Source: HLUCCA09 sp965277275
Lineage (GTDB): Bacteria; Pseudomonadota; Alphaproteobacteria; Rhodobacterales; Rhodobacteraceae
Reading direction: 5' to 3'
NCBI GenBank assembly: GCA_965277275.1
Contig: CBDICG010000002.1
Location: 3,038,001 to 3,102,000, forward strand
Length of the DNA stretch: 64,000 nt
Shown here: positions 9,302-18,588 of the stretch, piece after piece
Position numbering within the stretch: position 1 is the stretch's first letter
Layout of the letters: every line of letters starts with the position of its first letter
Notes under the pieces: model-generated
Told to the model about the DNA's origin: nothing
Database searches by the model: none
The model's input: the letters and a program-made list of their open reading frames with translations, nothing else
Position numbers and translations under genes: made by a program

Positions 9302-9517
9302 TCGGATCCCGCGCGGCGCAACGACGCTCTTCCATCGATACGCCACGATGCCGGTGCGGGTGCCTTGCATTTGCGCGCCGTCTCAATCCGGTGCGCCGCG
9401 CTCAAAATTCAGCGTCCTCTTTTCTCTGCTCCGCCCAACCGATGCTCGAAGTTGGCTGCTGCGGGCTTCTCCACACCGTTCAACGCTCAACAAGACCCTA
9501 CCGAAAGGACACGACTC

Positions 9518-9838
9518 ATGCTCGCGCATTGCGTCTTTCTCAATTTCGCTGAAGCCCATAGCCCGACCGATCGAATGGCTGTCTTGCAAGAACTCGGCAA
9601 GCTTGTGGGCGAGGTCGAGGGCATGGTCAGCTTCCACTATGGGCCCAACCTCGACTTCGAGAACAAGACGCAGGACCATGGCGAAGGCTTTATCGTGATG
9701 TTCGAGGATCGCGATGCGCATCTGAGGTATGAGCAGCATCCGCGGCACATCGAGCTCGGGGGGCAGCTCGTTGCAATGTGCGTTGGCGGTGCGGATGGGA
9801 TCCTTGTCTATGATCTGGAGCTTGCGCCGGTCGGCTGA
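9518..9838 (+). CDS. Dabb-type (stress-responsive A/B barrel) small protein
   Basis: 106 residues beginning MLAHCVFLNFAEAHS, with the family features VSFHYGPNLDFENK, GFIVMFEDRDAHLRYEQHPRHIELG at the core. Start ATG 9518 sits 8 nt after GAAAGGAC. Dabb proteins form dimeric ferredoxin-like barrels; some bind or turn over small reactive metabolites, most are uncharacterised. It lies between the LacI regulator and the molybdoenzyme, with about 215 bp upstream that I could not resolve into a clear promoter, so its operon is uncertain. Confidence 0.8.
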   Translation: MLAHCVFLNFAEAHSPTDRMAVLQELGKLVGEVEGMVSFHYGPNLDFENKTQDHGEGFIVMFEDRDAHLRYEQHPRHIELGGQLVAMCVGGADGILVYDLELAPVG

Positions 9839-9955
9839 GGGCGGGCACCCTCTCAGAGGCACGGCCAACCTTGGTGCCAAGCGGCAGCGCCTTCTGGAAT
9901 GGCGCGGGGATCATGGGGCCGATGGCGGCCCTCAAGGTAAAGTGCAGGAGGGGAT

Positions 9956-12250
9956 GTGACCAAGCGCTTGACGGCAAGTCACTGGGGGGCCGGGTTGGCG
10001 ACCATCCGAGACGGTCGGATCGTCGATGTATCGGCGCACCCCGGTGACCCGGACCCATCGCCCATCAACGGCAACATCGCGGGCTCACTCAACGGCGCAG
10101 CCCGCGTTCTGCGCCCTGCTGTCCGCGCGGGTTGGCTGAAGCGGCAGCCCAGGGGAAGCGATGGCAACCGTGGGCGCGATGCCTTTGTCGAGCTTCCGTG
10201 GGACGAGGTTCTGGACCTTCTTGCAGAGGAGCTGTCACGCGTCCGTTCGCAGCATGGCAACGGGGCGATCTTCGCCGGTTCCTATGGATGGTCGAGCGCA
10301 GGCCGCGTCCACCATGCGCAGAGTCAGCTCAAACGGTTCCTCAATGCCAACGGGGGCTTTGTCGGGTCGGAGGGCAACTACAGCTATCACGCAGCCCTCG
10401 TTCTGATGCCGCACATCGTCGGCCCATACCGATCTCATGTCGCACAGGCGACGCGATGGCCGGTGATTGCCCGGAACAGCGAGCTGGTCGTGATGTTCGG
10501 AGGGATGGCGGGGCGCAATACGCAAGTCAGCGACGGCGGCCTGTCGCAGCATCGAATGCGGGACAACCTGAAAGCTTGCGCACGGGCCGGGATCCGTTTC
10601 GTGAACCTCAGCCCTCTGAAGGATGACGCAGCAAGCGATCTCGACGCGGAGTGGCTGGCGCCGCTGCCCGGCTCGGATACGGCCGTGATGATGGGCCTTG
10701 CGTACACGCTTCTCACCGAGGAACTGCACGACACCGCGTTTCTGGAGCGATACACCACCGGCTTCGACTACGTGGAACGCTATTTGCGGGGAAAAGCGGC
10801 CGACGGTATCCGGAAGGATGCCGATTGGGCGGCGGCACAGTCCGGCCTGCCCGCCGCCCGAATTCGCGACCTTGCGCGCGAGATGGCGGCCAAGCGCACG
10901 ATGATCACGTGTGCGGCGGCGCTGCAGCGTGGCGACCACGGCGAGCAACCGCTCTGGATGACCGTCACGCTCGCGGCGATGCTGGGTCAGATCGGCTTGC
11001 CGGGCGGCGGCTACACGATCGGGTATGGGGTCAACGGCAACATCGGGAACACCGAGCGCCCGTTCCGCTGGGGGACCCTCCCGCAGGGGCACAATCCCGT
11101 CGAAGAGGTCGTGCCCGTGGCCATGATCTCGGATATGTTGCTCAACCCGACGGCGGCCTATCCCTACAACGGTCAGGAGCGCCGGTTTCCGGACATTCGG
11201 CTGCTCTGGTGGGCCGGCGGCAACCCGTTTCACCATCATCAGGATCTCAACCGCTTGCACCGGGCGTTCCAGCGACCCGAGACCGTGATCGTCAACGAAA
11301 TCAATTGGACAGCCACCGCGCGCCACGCCGATATCGTGCTGCCGGTCGCGGCGCCCCAGGAACGCGAGGATTTTGGTGCCGGCAAGTCGGACAACGCCCT
11401 GATCCCCATGTCGAAGCTGACCGACCCGCCGGGTGAGGCGCGTCTGGAATATGACATCTACGCCGATCTTTGCGGTCGGCTGGGCTGCGGGGAAGCATTC
11501 ACCCAAGGTTTGACAGCGGCAGGCTGGGCGCGCCGCATCTGGGCTGACACACAGGAAGCGGCGCGTCGCCATGGAGTGTCCCTGCCGGAATGGAGTTCGT
11601 TCCTCGAGGGGGATGTTCTCAGCCTGCCCGATCCGTCGCCAGACCAGGTTTTCCTCGCGGACTTCCGGCAGGATCCCGAAGCGCACGCTTTGCCGACCCC
11701 GTCGGGCCGTATCGAGCTCCACTCGGGCCGTATCGCCGGTTTCGGACTCGAGGATTGCCCCGGACAGGCGACCTACTTTCCGCCGCGGGACGCAACCGCC
11801 GGGGGCGGGGCGCTCTATCTTCTGTCTGGTCAACCGGCCACGCGCCTGCACTCGCAACTCGACAACGGCGCCTTCAGTATGGGGCAAAAGATCGAGGGGC
11901 GTGAGCCCATCCTCATCCACCCCGAGGATGCGGCTGCCCGTGGGATCGCAGACGGGAACGTGGTCGAGGTGTCGAACACGCGTGGGCGGTGCCTTGCGGG
12001 CGCAAAGCTGACGGAGACGATCCGCCAAGGCTGCGTCTTCCTCTGGACGGGGGCCTGGTACGATCCGGACTATGCAGCACCACGGCATCGCGATCGCCAT
12101 GGCAATCCGAACGTACTGACCCACGATCTGCGCACGTCGCGTCTGTCGCAGGGGCCAGCTTCGCACTCCGCCATGGTTGAGATCGCCCGGTTCGAGGGCG
12201 ATCTGCCGGAGGTTCAGGCCCACGCGCCACCCCGCTTCCAGCGGCCTTGA
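9956..12250 (+). CDS. bisC: Molybdopterin oxidoreductase, BisC/TorZ/DMSO reductase family
   Basis: 764 residues starting at GTG 9956 after a strong AGGAGGGG site. The protein lacks an N-terminal Cys4 iron-sulfur motif and any Tat signal, as in cytoplasmic biotin or methionine sulfoxide reductases. The motif GSYGWSSAGRVHHAQ (108-122) and the probable molybdenum ligand Ser143 in EGNYSYHAA match the DMSO reductase family; the C-terminal dinucleotide-binding domain is present (LYLLSGQPATRLHSQL onward). Likely reduces an S- or N-oxide, or hydroxylates a substrate, inside the cell. It directly precedes an IclR-type regulator; the symbol is by family only. Confidence 0.82.
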   Translation: MTKRLTASHWGAGLATIRDGRIVDVSAHPGDPDPSPINGNIAGSLNGAARVLRPAVRAGWLKRQPRGSDGNRGRDAFVELPWDEVLDLLAEELSRVRSQHGNGAIFAGSYGWSSAGRVHHAQSQLKRFLNANGGFVGSEGNYSYHAALVLMPHIVGPYRSHVAQATRWPVIARNSELVVMFGGMAGRNTQVSDGGLSQHRMRDNLKACARAGIRFVNLSPLKDDAASDLDAEWLAPLPGSDTAVMMGLAYTLLTEELHDTAFLERYTTGFDYVERYLRGKAADGIRKDADWAAAQSGLPAARIRDLAREMAAKRTMITCAAALQRGDHGEQPLWMTVTLAAMLGQIGLPGGGYTIGYGVNGNIGNTERPFRWGTLPQGHNPVEEVVPVAMISDMLLNPTAAYPYNGQERRFPDIRLLWWAGGNPFHHHQDLNRLHRAFQRPETVIVNEINWTATARHADIVLPVAAPQEREDFGAGKSDNALIPMSKLTDPPGEARLEYDIYADLCGRLGCGEAFTQGLTAAGWARRIWADTQEAARRHGVSLPEWSSFLEGDVLSLPDPSPDQVFLADFRQDPEAHALPTPSGRIELHSGRIAGFGLEDCPGQATYFPPRDATAGGGALYLLSGQPATRLHSQLDNGAFSMGQKIEGREPILIHPEDAAARGIADGNVVEVSNTRGRCLAGAKLTETIRQGCVFLWTGAWYDPDYAAPRHRDRHGNPNVLTHDLRTSRLSQGPASHSAMVEIARFEGDLPEVQAHAPPRFQRP

Positions 12251-12269
12251 TGTTCTGATATGCAGAACA
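12251..12269. promoter_or_regulatory. Palindromic operator candidate upstream of the IclR gene
   Basis: TGTTCTGATATGCAGAACA is a perfect 7-bp inverted repeat around a 5-bp centre, in the 38-bp gap between the molybdoenzyme stop and the IclR start. A related site occurs at 13475. Likely the autoregulatory site of the IclR protein; this is inference from position and similarity. Confidence 0.6.
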
Positions 12270-12288
12270 CGCAGGGCGGAGACGGCTG

Positions 12289-13056
12289 ATGCGCGATGAG
12301 ATCAAGGGCCCGAGGGTCGATTCAACGCTTTCCAAAGGGCTGGCTATCCTCGAGCATCTCTCGCGCGCCGGCGAACGCAAGGGCGTCACGGAGCTGGCGC
12401 GCGAGCTTGCGCTTACCAAGTCGAACACCTTCCGGCTTTTGCGCACGCTTACAACGCTCGGCTACGTCCGGCACCATGAGGACAAGACGTATTCCGCCAC
12501 ACTGAAGGCGTGGCGGATCGGTCGGGCCACCATCGAGGCGCTCGACCTGCGTACGCTTGCTTCGGCGGAATTGGCGCGCCTCAGCCGGGAGACCGGCGAA
12601 GCGATCTACCTGGCCGTTCCGGAGGGGCTATCGGTCGTCTACATCGACAAGATCGACAGCCGGAAACCGATCCGTTCGTGGAATGCGGTTGGCGGGACGG
12701 CCCCGATCCACTGCGTCGGTACCGGAAAGGCGATCCTAGCGGCGAATTACGACAGGCTGCGCCCCCAACTTACCGGCCATCTGACCCGCCATACCGACGC
12801 GACGCTGACAACGCTTGAGGCTCTCGACGACGACATCGCCGCGACCCGAAAGCGCGGCTATGCTCTTGATCGCGGGGAATATCGTGCGCGCATCCTCAGC
12901 TTTGGCGCACCGATCTTGTTGCCGGATGGAGAGCCCGTAGCGGCGCTCGGGATCTCCCTGCCGGACATCAATCTGGCAGAGGGCGGAGAGGCGCGGCTCG
13001 GGGCATTGGTGCAAGCGGCGGCGCGGATCGCGTCCGAGGGGCTTGCGCGAAGCTGA
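12289..13056 (+). CDS. IclR-family transcriptional regulator
   Basis: 255 residues: winged helix-turn-helix (STLSKGLAILEHLSRAGERKGVTELARELALTKSNTFRLLRTL, about residues 12-54) followed by the IclR effector domain with GTGKAILA and the C-terminal GISLPDINL. ATG 12289 is preceded by GGGCGGAGACGGCTG. A palindrome lies just upstream and a similar one lies in the divergent promoter 1.2 kb downstream, so it probably controls itself and the flavoenzyme-hydantoinase operon. Convergent with the rhodanese gene, with stops 2 bp apart. Confidence 0.9.
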   Translation: MRDEIKGPRVDSTLSKGLAILEHLSRAGERKGVTELARELALTKSNTFRLLRTLTTLGYVRHHEDKTYSATLKAWRIGRATIEALDLRTLASAELARLSRETGEAIYLAVPEGLSVVYIDKIDSRKPIRSWNAVGGTAPIHCVGTGKAILAANYDRLRPQLTGHLTRHTDATLTTLEALDDDIAATRKRGYALDRGEYRARILSFGAPILLPDGEPVAALGISLPDINLAEGGEARLGALVQAAARIASEGLARS

Positions 13057-13058
13057 GC

Positions 13059-13460
13059 CTATGCCTTCGGCTCGGGTATCTCCACCGGGCCGCCAAGCTC
13101 CGCCCAGGTGCTAACGCCTTCCTTCAGATGCGCGGCTTCGAAGCCCATGTCCTGCAAGGTCGCTACCGTCAGGGCAGAGCGCCAACCGGAGGCGCAGTGA
13201 AAGACAAAGGTCTTGCCCTCTTCGGCAAAGATCGCCTTGTGATATGGGCTGTCTGGATCCACCCAGAACTCGATCATTCCGCGCGGGGCATGGACAGAAC
13301 CAGGAATGAAGCCGGTGCGTTGGCGTTCGCGAATATCCCGGATATCGACGACGACCGTGTCGGGGTCGTCAAGGCGTGCGATCAGATCCGCTGTTTCGAC
13401 CTCTTCGATGCGGGCGCGGGCGGCGGCGACCATCTCGGCCGATGAGCGCTTGAGCTTCAT
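13059..13460 (-). CDS. Rhodanese-like domain protein
   Basis: 133 residues from ATG 13460 (AAAGGAAGC upstream); a longer reading exists but crosses the promoter. One rhodanese domain: VVVDIRDIRERQRTGFIPGSVHAPRGMIEFWV, then the active-site loop with Cys in FVFHCASGWRSALTVATL. The CASGWRS loop is of normal six-residue length for sulfurtransferases. Single-domain cytoplasmic enzyme that would move sulfur to a thiol acceptor, or act as a sulfur carrier. Divergent from the flavoenzyme operon and possibly under the same IclR control. Confidence 0.88.
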   Translation of the reverse strand: MKLKRSSAEMVAAARARIEEVETADLIARLDDPDTVVVDIRDIRERQRTGFIPGSVHAPRGMIEFWVDPDSPYHKAIFAEEGKTFVFHCASGWRSALTVATLQDMGFEAAHLKEGVSTWAELGGPVEIPEPKA

Positions 13461-13474
13461 GATCGCGCTTCCTT

Positions 13475-13493
13475 TGTGCTGATATATGAAACA
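13475..13493. promoter_or_regulatory. Second IclR-type operator candidate in a divergent promoter
   Basis: TGTGCTGATATATGAAACA matches 14 of 19 positions of the site at 12251 and is itself roughly palindromic around ATATAT. It lies 15 bp upstream of the rhodanese start and 90 bp upstream of the flavoenzyme start, so one site could serve both directions. Overlapping it, ATGAA/TTCAT forms another small inverted repeat (13486-13501). Confidence 0.55.
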
Positions 13494-13582
13494 GGCTTCA
13501 TCTACGTTGACACATGCGAGGGCGCGGTTCAACAATTGCCCGGGCCACATCTATCTGTCGGCGGTATCGAACAGGGTTGGGA

Positions 13583-14857
13583 ATGAAAGCCAGGAGGCCG
13601 ATCTCGCTTTGGGACAAGTCCGCCGCTGAAGGGGATTATGCGGCGCCAATGCCGGACGACATCGACGTTGACGTTGTGGTCGTTGGTGGTGGCTTCACCG
13701 GTCTATCGACGGCGCTCCACTGCGCCGAGGCCGGATTGTCCGTACACGTTCTCGAGGCGCGGCAGATCGGTTTCGGCGGCTCTGGCCGGAATGTCGGCCT
13801 GGTGAACGCGGGTGTCTGGCACCCGCCCGCGCAAGTCCGTGCCGCACTGGGAGACACTTTCGGCCCCCGGTTCGTTCAGCGCTTCGGCGAGGGTCCGAGC
13901 GTCGTATTTGATCTGATCGAAAAGCATCAGATCCGCTGTGAAGTGACCAAAACAGGCACGATCCACGCCGCGCACGCACCGACCGGGTTCGAGGATTTGC
14001 GCGAACGCTATTCCGAGTGGCAACGGCTGGGCGCGCCCGTCGATCTGCTCGACAAGGAGGAGGTGGCGGCGGCAACGGGAACCACTTCTTTTTTCGGGGG
14101 GCTCCTCGATCGTCGGGCCGGGACGATCAATCCGATGGGGTACGTTCGCGGCCTTGCACGAGCCGCGCGCGGCGCGGGCGCGCAGATAAGTACAGGGGTG
14201 CGGGCGACCCACCTGCGCCGGGATGGGGCGGTGTGGATCATCGAGACGGACAGGGGTGTTGCGAGGGCAAAGTCGGTGGTGCTGGGGACCAACGCCTACA
14301 CGGACGATCTTTGGCCCGGGCTGAAACGTGTTTTCACGATGATCCAGTATTTCCAGTTGGCGACGGAGCCGCTTGGGGACAGGATCGCCCGGATCCTGCC
14401 AGATCGGCAGGGGCTTTGGGACACGGGGCAGATCATGTTCAGCCTTCGCCGGGATCAGCAGGACCGACTCATCATCGGGTCCATGGGCGCCATCATGGGA
14501 CGGGCGGGCCATGGCCTGTCGCACCGCTGGGCGCGCAAGACCCTCGCGCGTATGTTTCCGGATCTCGGGCCCGTGCGTTTCGGCGAGGCGTGGCATGGTC
14601 AGATCGCGATGACGCCCGATCATCTGCCCCGTATCCATCGGCTGGCCGAAGGGCTCTACACGCCCATCGGGTACAATGGGCGGGGAATTACGACGGGGAC
14701 CCTCTTCGGGCAGGCGATGGCAGGGCTTCTGACCGGGATGGACCCGTCAGAGCTGCCATTGCCAATCTCGGGCGTTCAGACAGTGCCGGGGGCGTCGCTG
14801 CGCTCGCGGTTTTATCAGGTCGCCTTTGCGGCCAACCAGCTCTTCAAGAGTATCTAG
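13583..14857 (+). CDS. FAD-dependent oxidoreductase, DAO (glycine/D-amino acid oxidase) family
   Basis: 424 residues; start ATG 13583 chosen because earlier starts run into the promoter. The N-terminal FAD fold is DVVVVGGGFTGLSTALHCAEAGLSVHVLEA (about residues 28-57), followed by GFGGSGRNVGLVNAG. The C-terminal LYTPIGYNGRGITTGTLFGQAMAGLL is the second FAD-contact region of DAO enzymes. Soluble, no signal peptide. First gene of an operon with HyuA, HyuB and an SDR, suggesting oxidation of a cyclic or N-substituted amino compound before ring opening. Confidence 0.87.
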   Translation: MKARRPISLWDKSAAEGDYAAPMPDDIDVDVVVVGGGFTGLSTALHCAEAGLSVHVLEARQIGFGGSGRNVGLVNAGVWHPPAQVRAALGDTFGPRFVQRFGEGPSVVFDLIEKHQIRCEVTKTGTIHAAHAPTGFEDLRERYSEWQRLGAPVDLLDKEEVAAATGTTSFFGGLLDRRAGTINPMGYVRGLARAARGAGAQISTGVRATHLRRDGAVWIIETDRGVARAKSVVLGTNAYTDDLWPGLKRVFTMIQYFQLATEPLGDRIARILPDRQGLWDTGQIMFSLRRDQQDRLIIGSMGAIMGRAGHGLSHRWARKTLARMFPDLGPVRFGEAWHGQIAMTPDHLPRIHRLAEGLYTPIGYNGRGITTGTLFGQAMAGLLTGMDPSELPLPISGVQTVPGASLRSRFYQVAFAANQLFKSI

Positions 14858-14860
14858 GCG

Positions 14861-16933
14861 ATGACAGGACCAGAGATCCGCGTTGGCGTGGATATCGGAG
14901 GCACATTCACCGATGTCGCAATCGATCATCCGGGTGGTCTGGCCACGGCCAAGGTGCTGACGGACTATGCCGCCCCAGAAGAGGCCATCTTCGACGGAAT
15001 CGTGCAGGCCGCCGAGAGCGCTGGGATTGCGCTGAGCGACATCGGTCAGGTGATCCACGGCACGACACTCGTGACGAACGCACTGATCGAACGGCGTGGG
15101 GCGAGAACCGCCTTTATCACGACCGAGGGATTCCGTGATGTCATCGAGATGCGCTCCGAGAACCGCTTCGAGCAATACGATCTCAACCTCGAGCTTCCCA
15201 AGCCGCTGGTTCCGCGCGAGCATCGCTTTACCCTTCGCGAGCGGATGGGCCCCGAGGGCGACGTGCTGTTGCCACTTGATCCCGCTGACGCCGAGAGGAT
15301 GGCAGATCATGTGCAAGGCGGTGGCTTCGAAGCGGTCGCCATCGGCCTGATGCACGCCTACGCCAACGATGCTCACGAGCGGATGATGGAGGCTGCCCTG
15401 CGGGCCGTGGCGCCCGACCTCTCGATTTCCCGGTCCTCCATCATCTCGCCGCAGATGCGCGAGCTACCGCGGTTCAACACCGTGATCGCCAACAGCTATG
15501 TGCAGCCAAGGGTCGCTGACTATCTCGGGCGCCTCGTCTCGCGGCTCGGCAAGGAGGGCATGTCGGCCCCGGTTTTCATGCTGCATTCCGGTGGTGGCCT
15601 GATCTCGGTGGAAACGGCGGCAGAACAGCCGGTGAGACTTCTGGAATCCGGGCCTGCGGGCGGCGCCATATTTGCCGCCGGCTTCGCCCGCGCGCATGGA
15701 ATCTCGCAGGTTCTGAGCTTCGACATGGGGGGCACGACGGCCAAGATCTGCCTGATTGAGGAGGGCTCGCCCAAGACGGCGAGCACGTTCGAGGTGGCGC
15801 GCACCTACCGGTTCAAGAAAGGGAGCGGCATGACTGTCTCGACCCCTGTGGTCGAAATGGTGGAGATCGGCGCCGGCGGTGGGTCGATTGCGTCGATTGA
15901 TCTGATGGGGCGCCTGCAGGTCGGCCCGCGTTCGGCCGGGTCTGAGCCCGGACCGGCATGCTACGGACAGGGCGGGAGCGATCCGACGGTGACGGATGCC
16001 AACCTCTTGCTGGGCCGCCTCGATCCCGCGTCCTTCGCGGGCGGCACGATCCGGCTGGTGCCGGAGGCGGCGAAGGAAGCCGCCGCCAATCTGGATCTTC
16101 CGGCCGAGGATGCCGCCTTCGGCATTACCGAACTTGTCGACGAGAACATGGCGAATGCGGCGCGTGTCCATGCCGTGGAAAACGGACGCGACATCGAGCA
16201 TTTCACCATGATCGCCTTTGGCGGGGGCGCGCCGCTTCACGCGTGTCGGCTCTGCGAAAAGCTGGGCATCGATGAGCTGATCATTCCGCCCGGCGCCGGC
16301 GTTGGCTCGGCGATCGGCTTTCTGCAGGCTCCGTTCAGCTTCGAGGCGTCGCGCGGGCTCTTTCAGAGGCTCGACGCGTTTGACCCGGCCACGGTAAACG
16401 CGGCCCTGCGCGACATGGAGAAAGAGGCGCATGACTTTGTCGACGAAGGGGCCATGGGCAAATCGCGCACAACCCGTCTGACGGTGATGATGCGGTACGC
16501 GGGACAGGGATGGGAGATCCCGGTTGTCCTGCCCCATCGCCTCTACACCGCAGACGATGTGCCGATGATTGCCGCCGCCTTCGAAGATGCGTACCGCACC
16601 CTCTTTGGCCGGATCATCGAGGGCCTCGTCGCCGAAGTCACGAATTGGCTGCTCACCGTGTCGACGGAATTGCCCCCCGTCGAGCGGGCGGAGCGCCGCG
16701 AAGCTGGCGTGCCCGCGGCGCCCGTGCGGACCCGCACCTTCTATGATGCGGCTCTGCGCAGTGCGGTCGAGGCACCGGAAGTTGAACGGGCGGCGCTCGT
16801 CGCGGGTGCCATGGTGGAGGGGCCGGCGATCATCGTCGAGACGAATACCAGCACCATTGTCACGTCGGCCTTCTCTGCGATCGGGCAGGGGGATGGCAGC
16901 TTGCGGCTGACCCGCAAGGGGTCACGGCCATGA
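14861..16933 (+). CDS. hyuA: Hydantoinase/oxoprolinase A subunit family protein
   Basis: 690 residues. N-terminus RVGVDIGGTFTDVAID is the ATPase phosphate loop of the hydantoinase/oxoprolinase N-domain; GTTLVTNALIERRGARTAFITTEGF follows, and the A domain holds SFDMGGTTAKICLIEEG. Full family length. With HyuB it forms an ATP-dependent amidase that opens a lactam or hydantoin ring, as in N-methylhydantoinase and 5-oxoprolinase. It starts 3 bp after the flavoenzyme and overlaps hyuB by ATGA. Confidence 0.88.
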   Translation: MTGPEIRVGVDIGGTFTDVAIDHPGGLATAKVLTDYAAPEEAIFDGIVQAAESAGIALSDIGQVIHGTTLVTNALIERRGARTAFITTEGFRDVIEMRSENRFEQYDLNLELPKPLVPREHRFTLRERMGPEGDVLLPLDPADAERMADHVQGGGFEAVAIGLMHAYANDAHERMMEAALRAVAPDLSISRSSIISPQMRELPRFNTVIANSYVQPRVADYLGRLVSRLGKEGMSAPVFMLHSGGGLISVETAAEQPVRLLESGPAGGAIFAAGFARAHGISQVLSFDMGGTTAKICLIEEGSPKTASTFEVARTYRFKKGSGMTVSTPVVEMVEIGAGGGSIASIDLMGRLQVGPRSAGSEPGPACYGQGGSDPTVTDANLLLGRLDPASFAGGTIRLVPEAAKEAAANLDLPAEDAAFGITELVDENMANAARVHAVENGRDIEHFTMIAFGGGAPLHACRLCEKLGIDELIIPPGAGVGSAIGFLQAPFSFEASRGLFQRLDAFDPATVNAALRDMEKEAHDFVDEGAMGKSRTTRLTVMMRYAGQGWEIPVVLPHRLYTADDVPMIAAAFEDAYRTLFGRIIEGLVAEVTNWLLTVSTELPPVERAERREAGVPAAPVRTRTFYDAALRSAVEAPEVERAALVAGAMVEGPAIIVETNTSTIVTSAFSAIGQGDGSLRLTRKGSRP

Positions 16934-18585
16934 GCGCGTCATCCGCCATCGACTTCCAGATCATGTGGAACCGGCTGATCGCCGTCGTCGAAGAGCAGGC
17001 GACCACGCTGATCCGGACAGCCTTTTCCACGTCTGTCCGGGAGGCAGGGGATCTTTCGGCCGGGCTCTTTGACCGCGAGGGCCGGATGATGGCGCAGGCG
17101 GTGACGGGAACGCCCGGCCACGTGAATGCCATGGCCGAAAGTGTCACGCATTTCGCGGCGAGATTCGGGGCGCAGAACACCTTTGACGGCGATGTCTTTC
17201 TGACCAACGATCCGTGGCTCGGCACCGGGCACCTGCATGATATCACGGTCGTCACACCCGTGTTTCGGCATGGCGCCCACATAGGCTACTTTGCCTGCAC
17301 CGCGCATGTCGTCGATATCGGCGGGCGTGGATTCGGGCCCGACGGTCAGGAGGTCTTCGAGGAAGGCTTGCTGATCCCGATCACGAAGTTCGCGGAGCGC
17401 GGGCAGGTCCAGCCCCTTTTGATCGAGATGGTTCGCGCCAATGTTCGCACGCCGGACCAGACCGTGGGCGACATCTACTCGCTGGCGGCGTGCAACGAGG
17501 CGGGTGAGCGCCGCCTGCGCGCCATGATGGACGAGTTCGGTATCGACGGTCTGCAGGGGCTCTCGGACTTCATTGTCGATACATCCCGAGCCGCAACCCG
17601 CACGGCAATCCTGGCGGTGCCGGACGGCGTCTATCACAACACGATGGCCGTTGATGGCTATGACGTGCCCGTCCACATGGCGGTGACGCTCTCGGTTGAA
17701 GGCGACCAGCTAACAGCGGATTTCGCGGGTACGTCCGGCCCGTCACGTTTCGGGGTCAACGTGCCGGAGGTCTACACCCGCGCCTATGCCTGTTATGGAT
17801 TGAAATGCGCGATCGCTCCGCACGTGCCCAACAACACCGGTTCGCTCGACCCGTTCGCTATCTCGGCACCCGCGGGCTGCATTTTAGCCGCCAAACGACC
17901 GGCACCGGTGTCGACCCGCCATGTTCTGGGCCATCTTGTGCCCGATGTTGTTCTTGGGGCATTGCACCGGGCGTTGCCGGGTATCGTCCCGGCGGAGGGT
18001 GCCTCCTCGCTCTGGAATATCCAGATCTCGGCCCGCCCGTCAGATCCGGAAAGCGACCTGCCAAATCGCGAAATCCTGATGTTCAACTCCGGCGGGACGG
18101 GCGCACGGCCGACCGTCGACGGCCTCAGTGCCACCGCGTTTCCTTCGGGCGTTTCGACGATGAGTGTCGAGGCGACGGAGCATGTCGGCCCCGTCACGGT
18201 CTGGCGCAAGGATTTGCGCGAAGGCTCCGGAGGTGCAGGGCAGACGCGCGGAGGGCTGGGGCAGGTCATCGAGATCGAAGCCCGTGACGGGTATGACTTT
18301 TACTTCAACGCAATGTTCGACCGTGTGAAGAACCCAGCCCGGGGGCGCGAGGGAGGCGGGGCAGGCGCTCCGGGTGGCGTCGAGCTGACGGACGGGACCC
18401 AAATGAGCGCGAAAGGCCGGCAGTTTGTTGCAAATGGCCAGCGATTGCGTTTGAGCCTGCCCGGCGGCGGCGGGTATGGCGATCCAAAGGCCCGCGCACG
18501 CAAAGCGGTTGCCGAAGACCTTGCAGCCGGGTTCATCTCGGCAGAAGTCGCACGCGACAGCTATGGATATGACGAAGAGGAATAG
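16930..18585 (+). CDS. hyuB: Hydantoinase B/oxoprolinase family protein
   Basis: 551 residues. N-terminal FQIMWNRLIAVVEEQATTLIRTAFSTSVREAGDLSAGLFDREGRMMAQA is the hallmark of HyuB; NDPWLGTGHLHDITVVTPVF and the glycine-rich end RLSLPGGGGYGDP complete the family. It overlaps hyuA by four bases and the SDR starts 3 bp after its stop. Expected partner of HyuA. The ring substrate is unknown; the neighbours suggest an oxidised, N-containing compound rather than 5-oxoproline. Confidence 0.88.
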   Translation: MSASSAIDFQIMWNRLIAVVEEQATTLIRTAFSTSVREAGDLSAGLFDREGRMMAQAVTGTPGHVNAMAESVTHFAARFGAQNTFDGDVFLTNDPWLGTGHLHDITVVTPVFRHGAHIGYFACTAHVVDIGGRGFGPDGQEVFEEGLLIPITKFAERGQVQPLLIEMVRANVRTPDQTVGDIYSLAACNEAGERRLRAMMDEFGIDGLQGLSDFIVDTSRAATRTAILAVPDGVYHNTMAVDGYDVPVHMAVTLSVEGDQLTADFAGTSGPSRFGVNVPEVYTRAYACYGLKCAIAPHVPNNTGSLDPFAISAPAGCILAAKRPAPVSTRHVLGHLVPDVVLGALHRALPGIVPAEGASSLWNIQISARPSDPESDLPNREILMFNSGGTGARPTVDGLSATAFPSGVSTMSVEATEHVGPVTVWRKDLREGSGGAGQTRGGLGQVIEIEARDGYDFYFNAMFDRVKNPARGREGGGAGAPGGVELTDGTQMSAKGRQFVANGQRLRLSLPGGGGYGDPKARARKAVAEDLAAGFISAEVARDSYGYDEEE

Positions 18586-18588
18586 AGT

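Noticed and set aside
10235..12223. A 662-codon minus-strand frame opposite the molybdoenzyme
   Set aside because: Antisense composition shadow; the plus strand has the molybdoenzyme motifs and a strong ribosome site.
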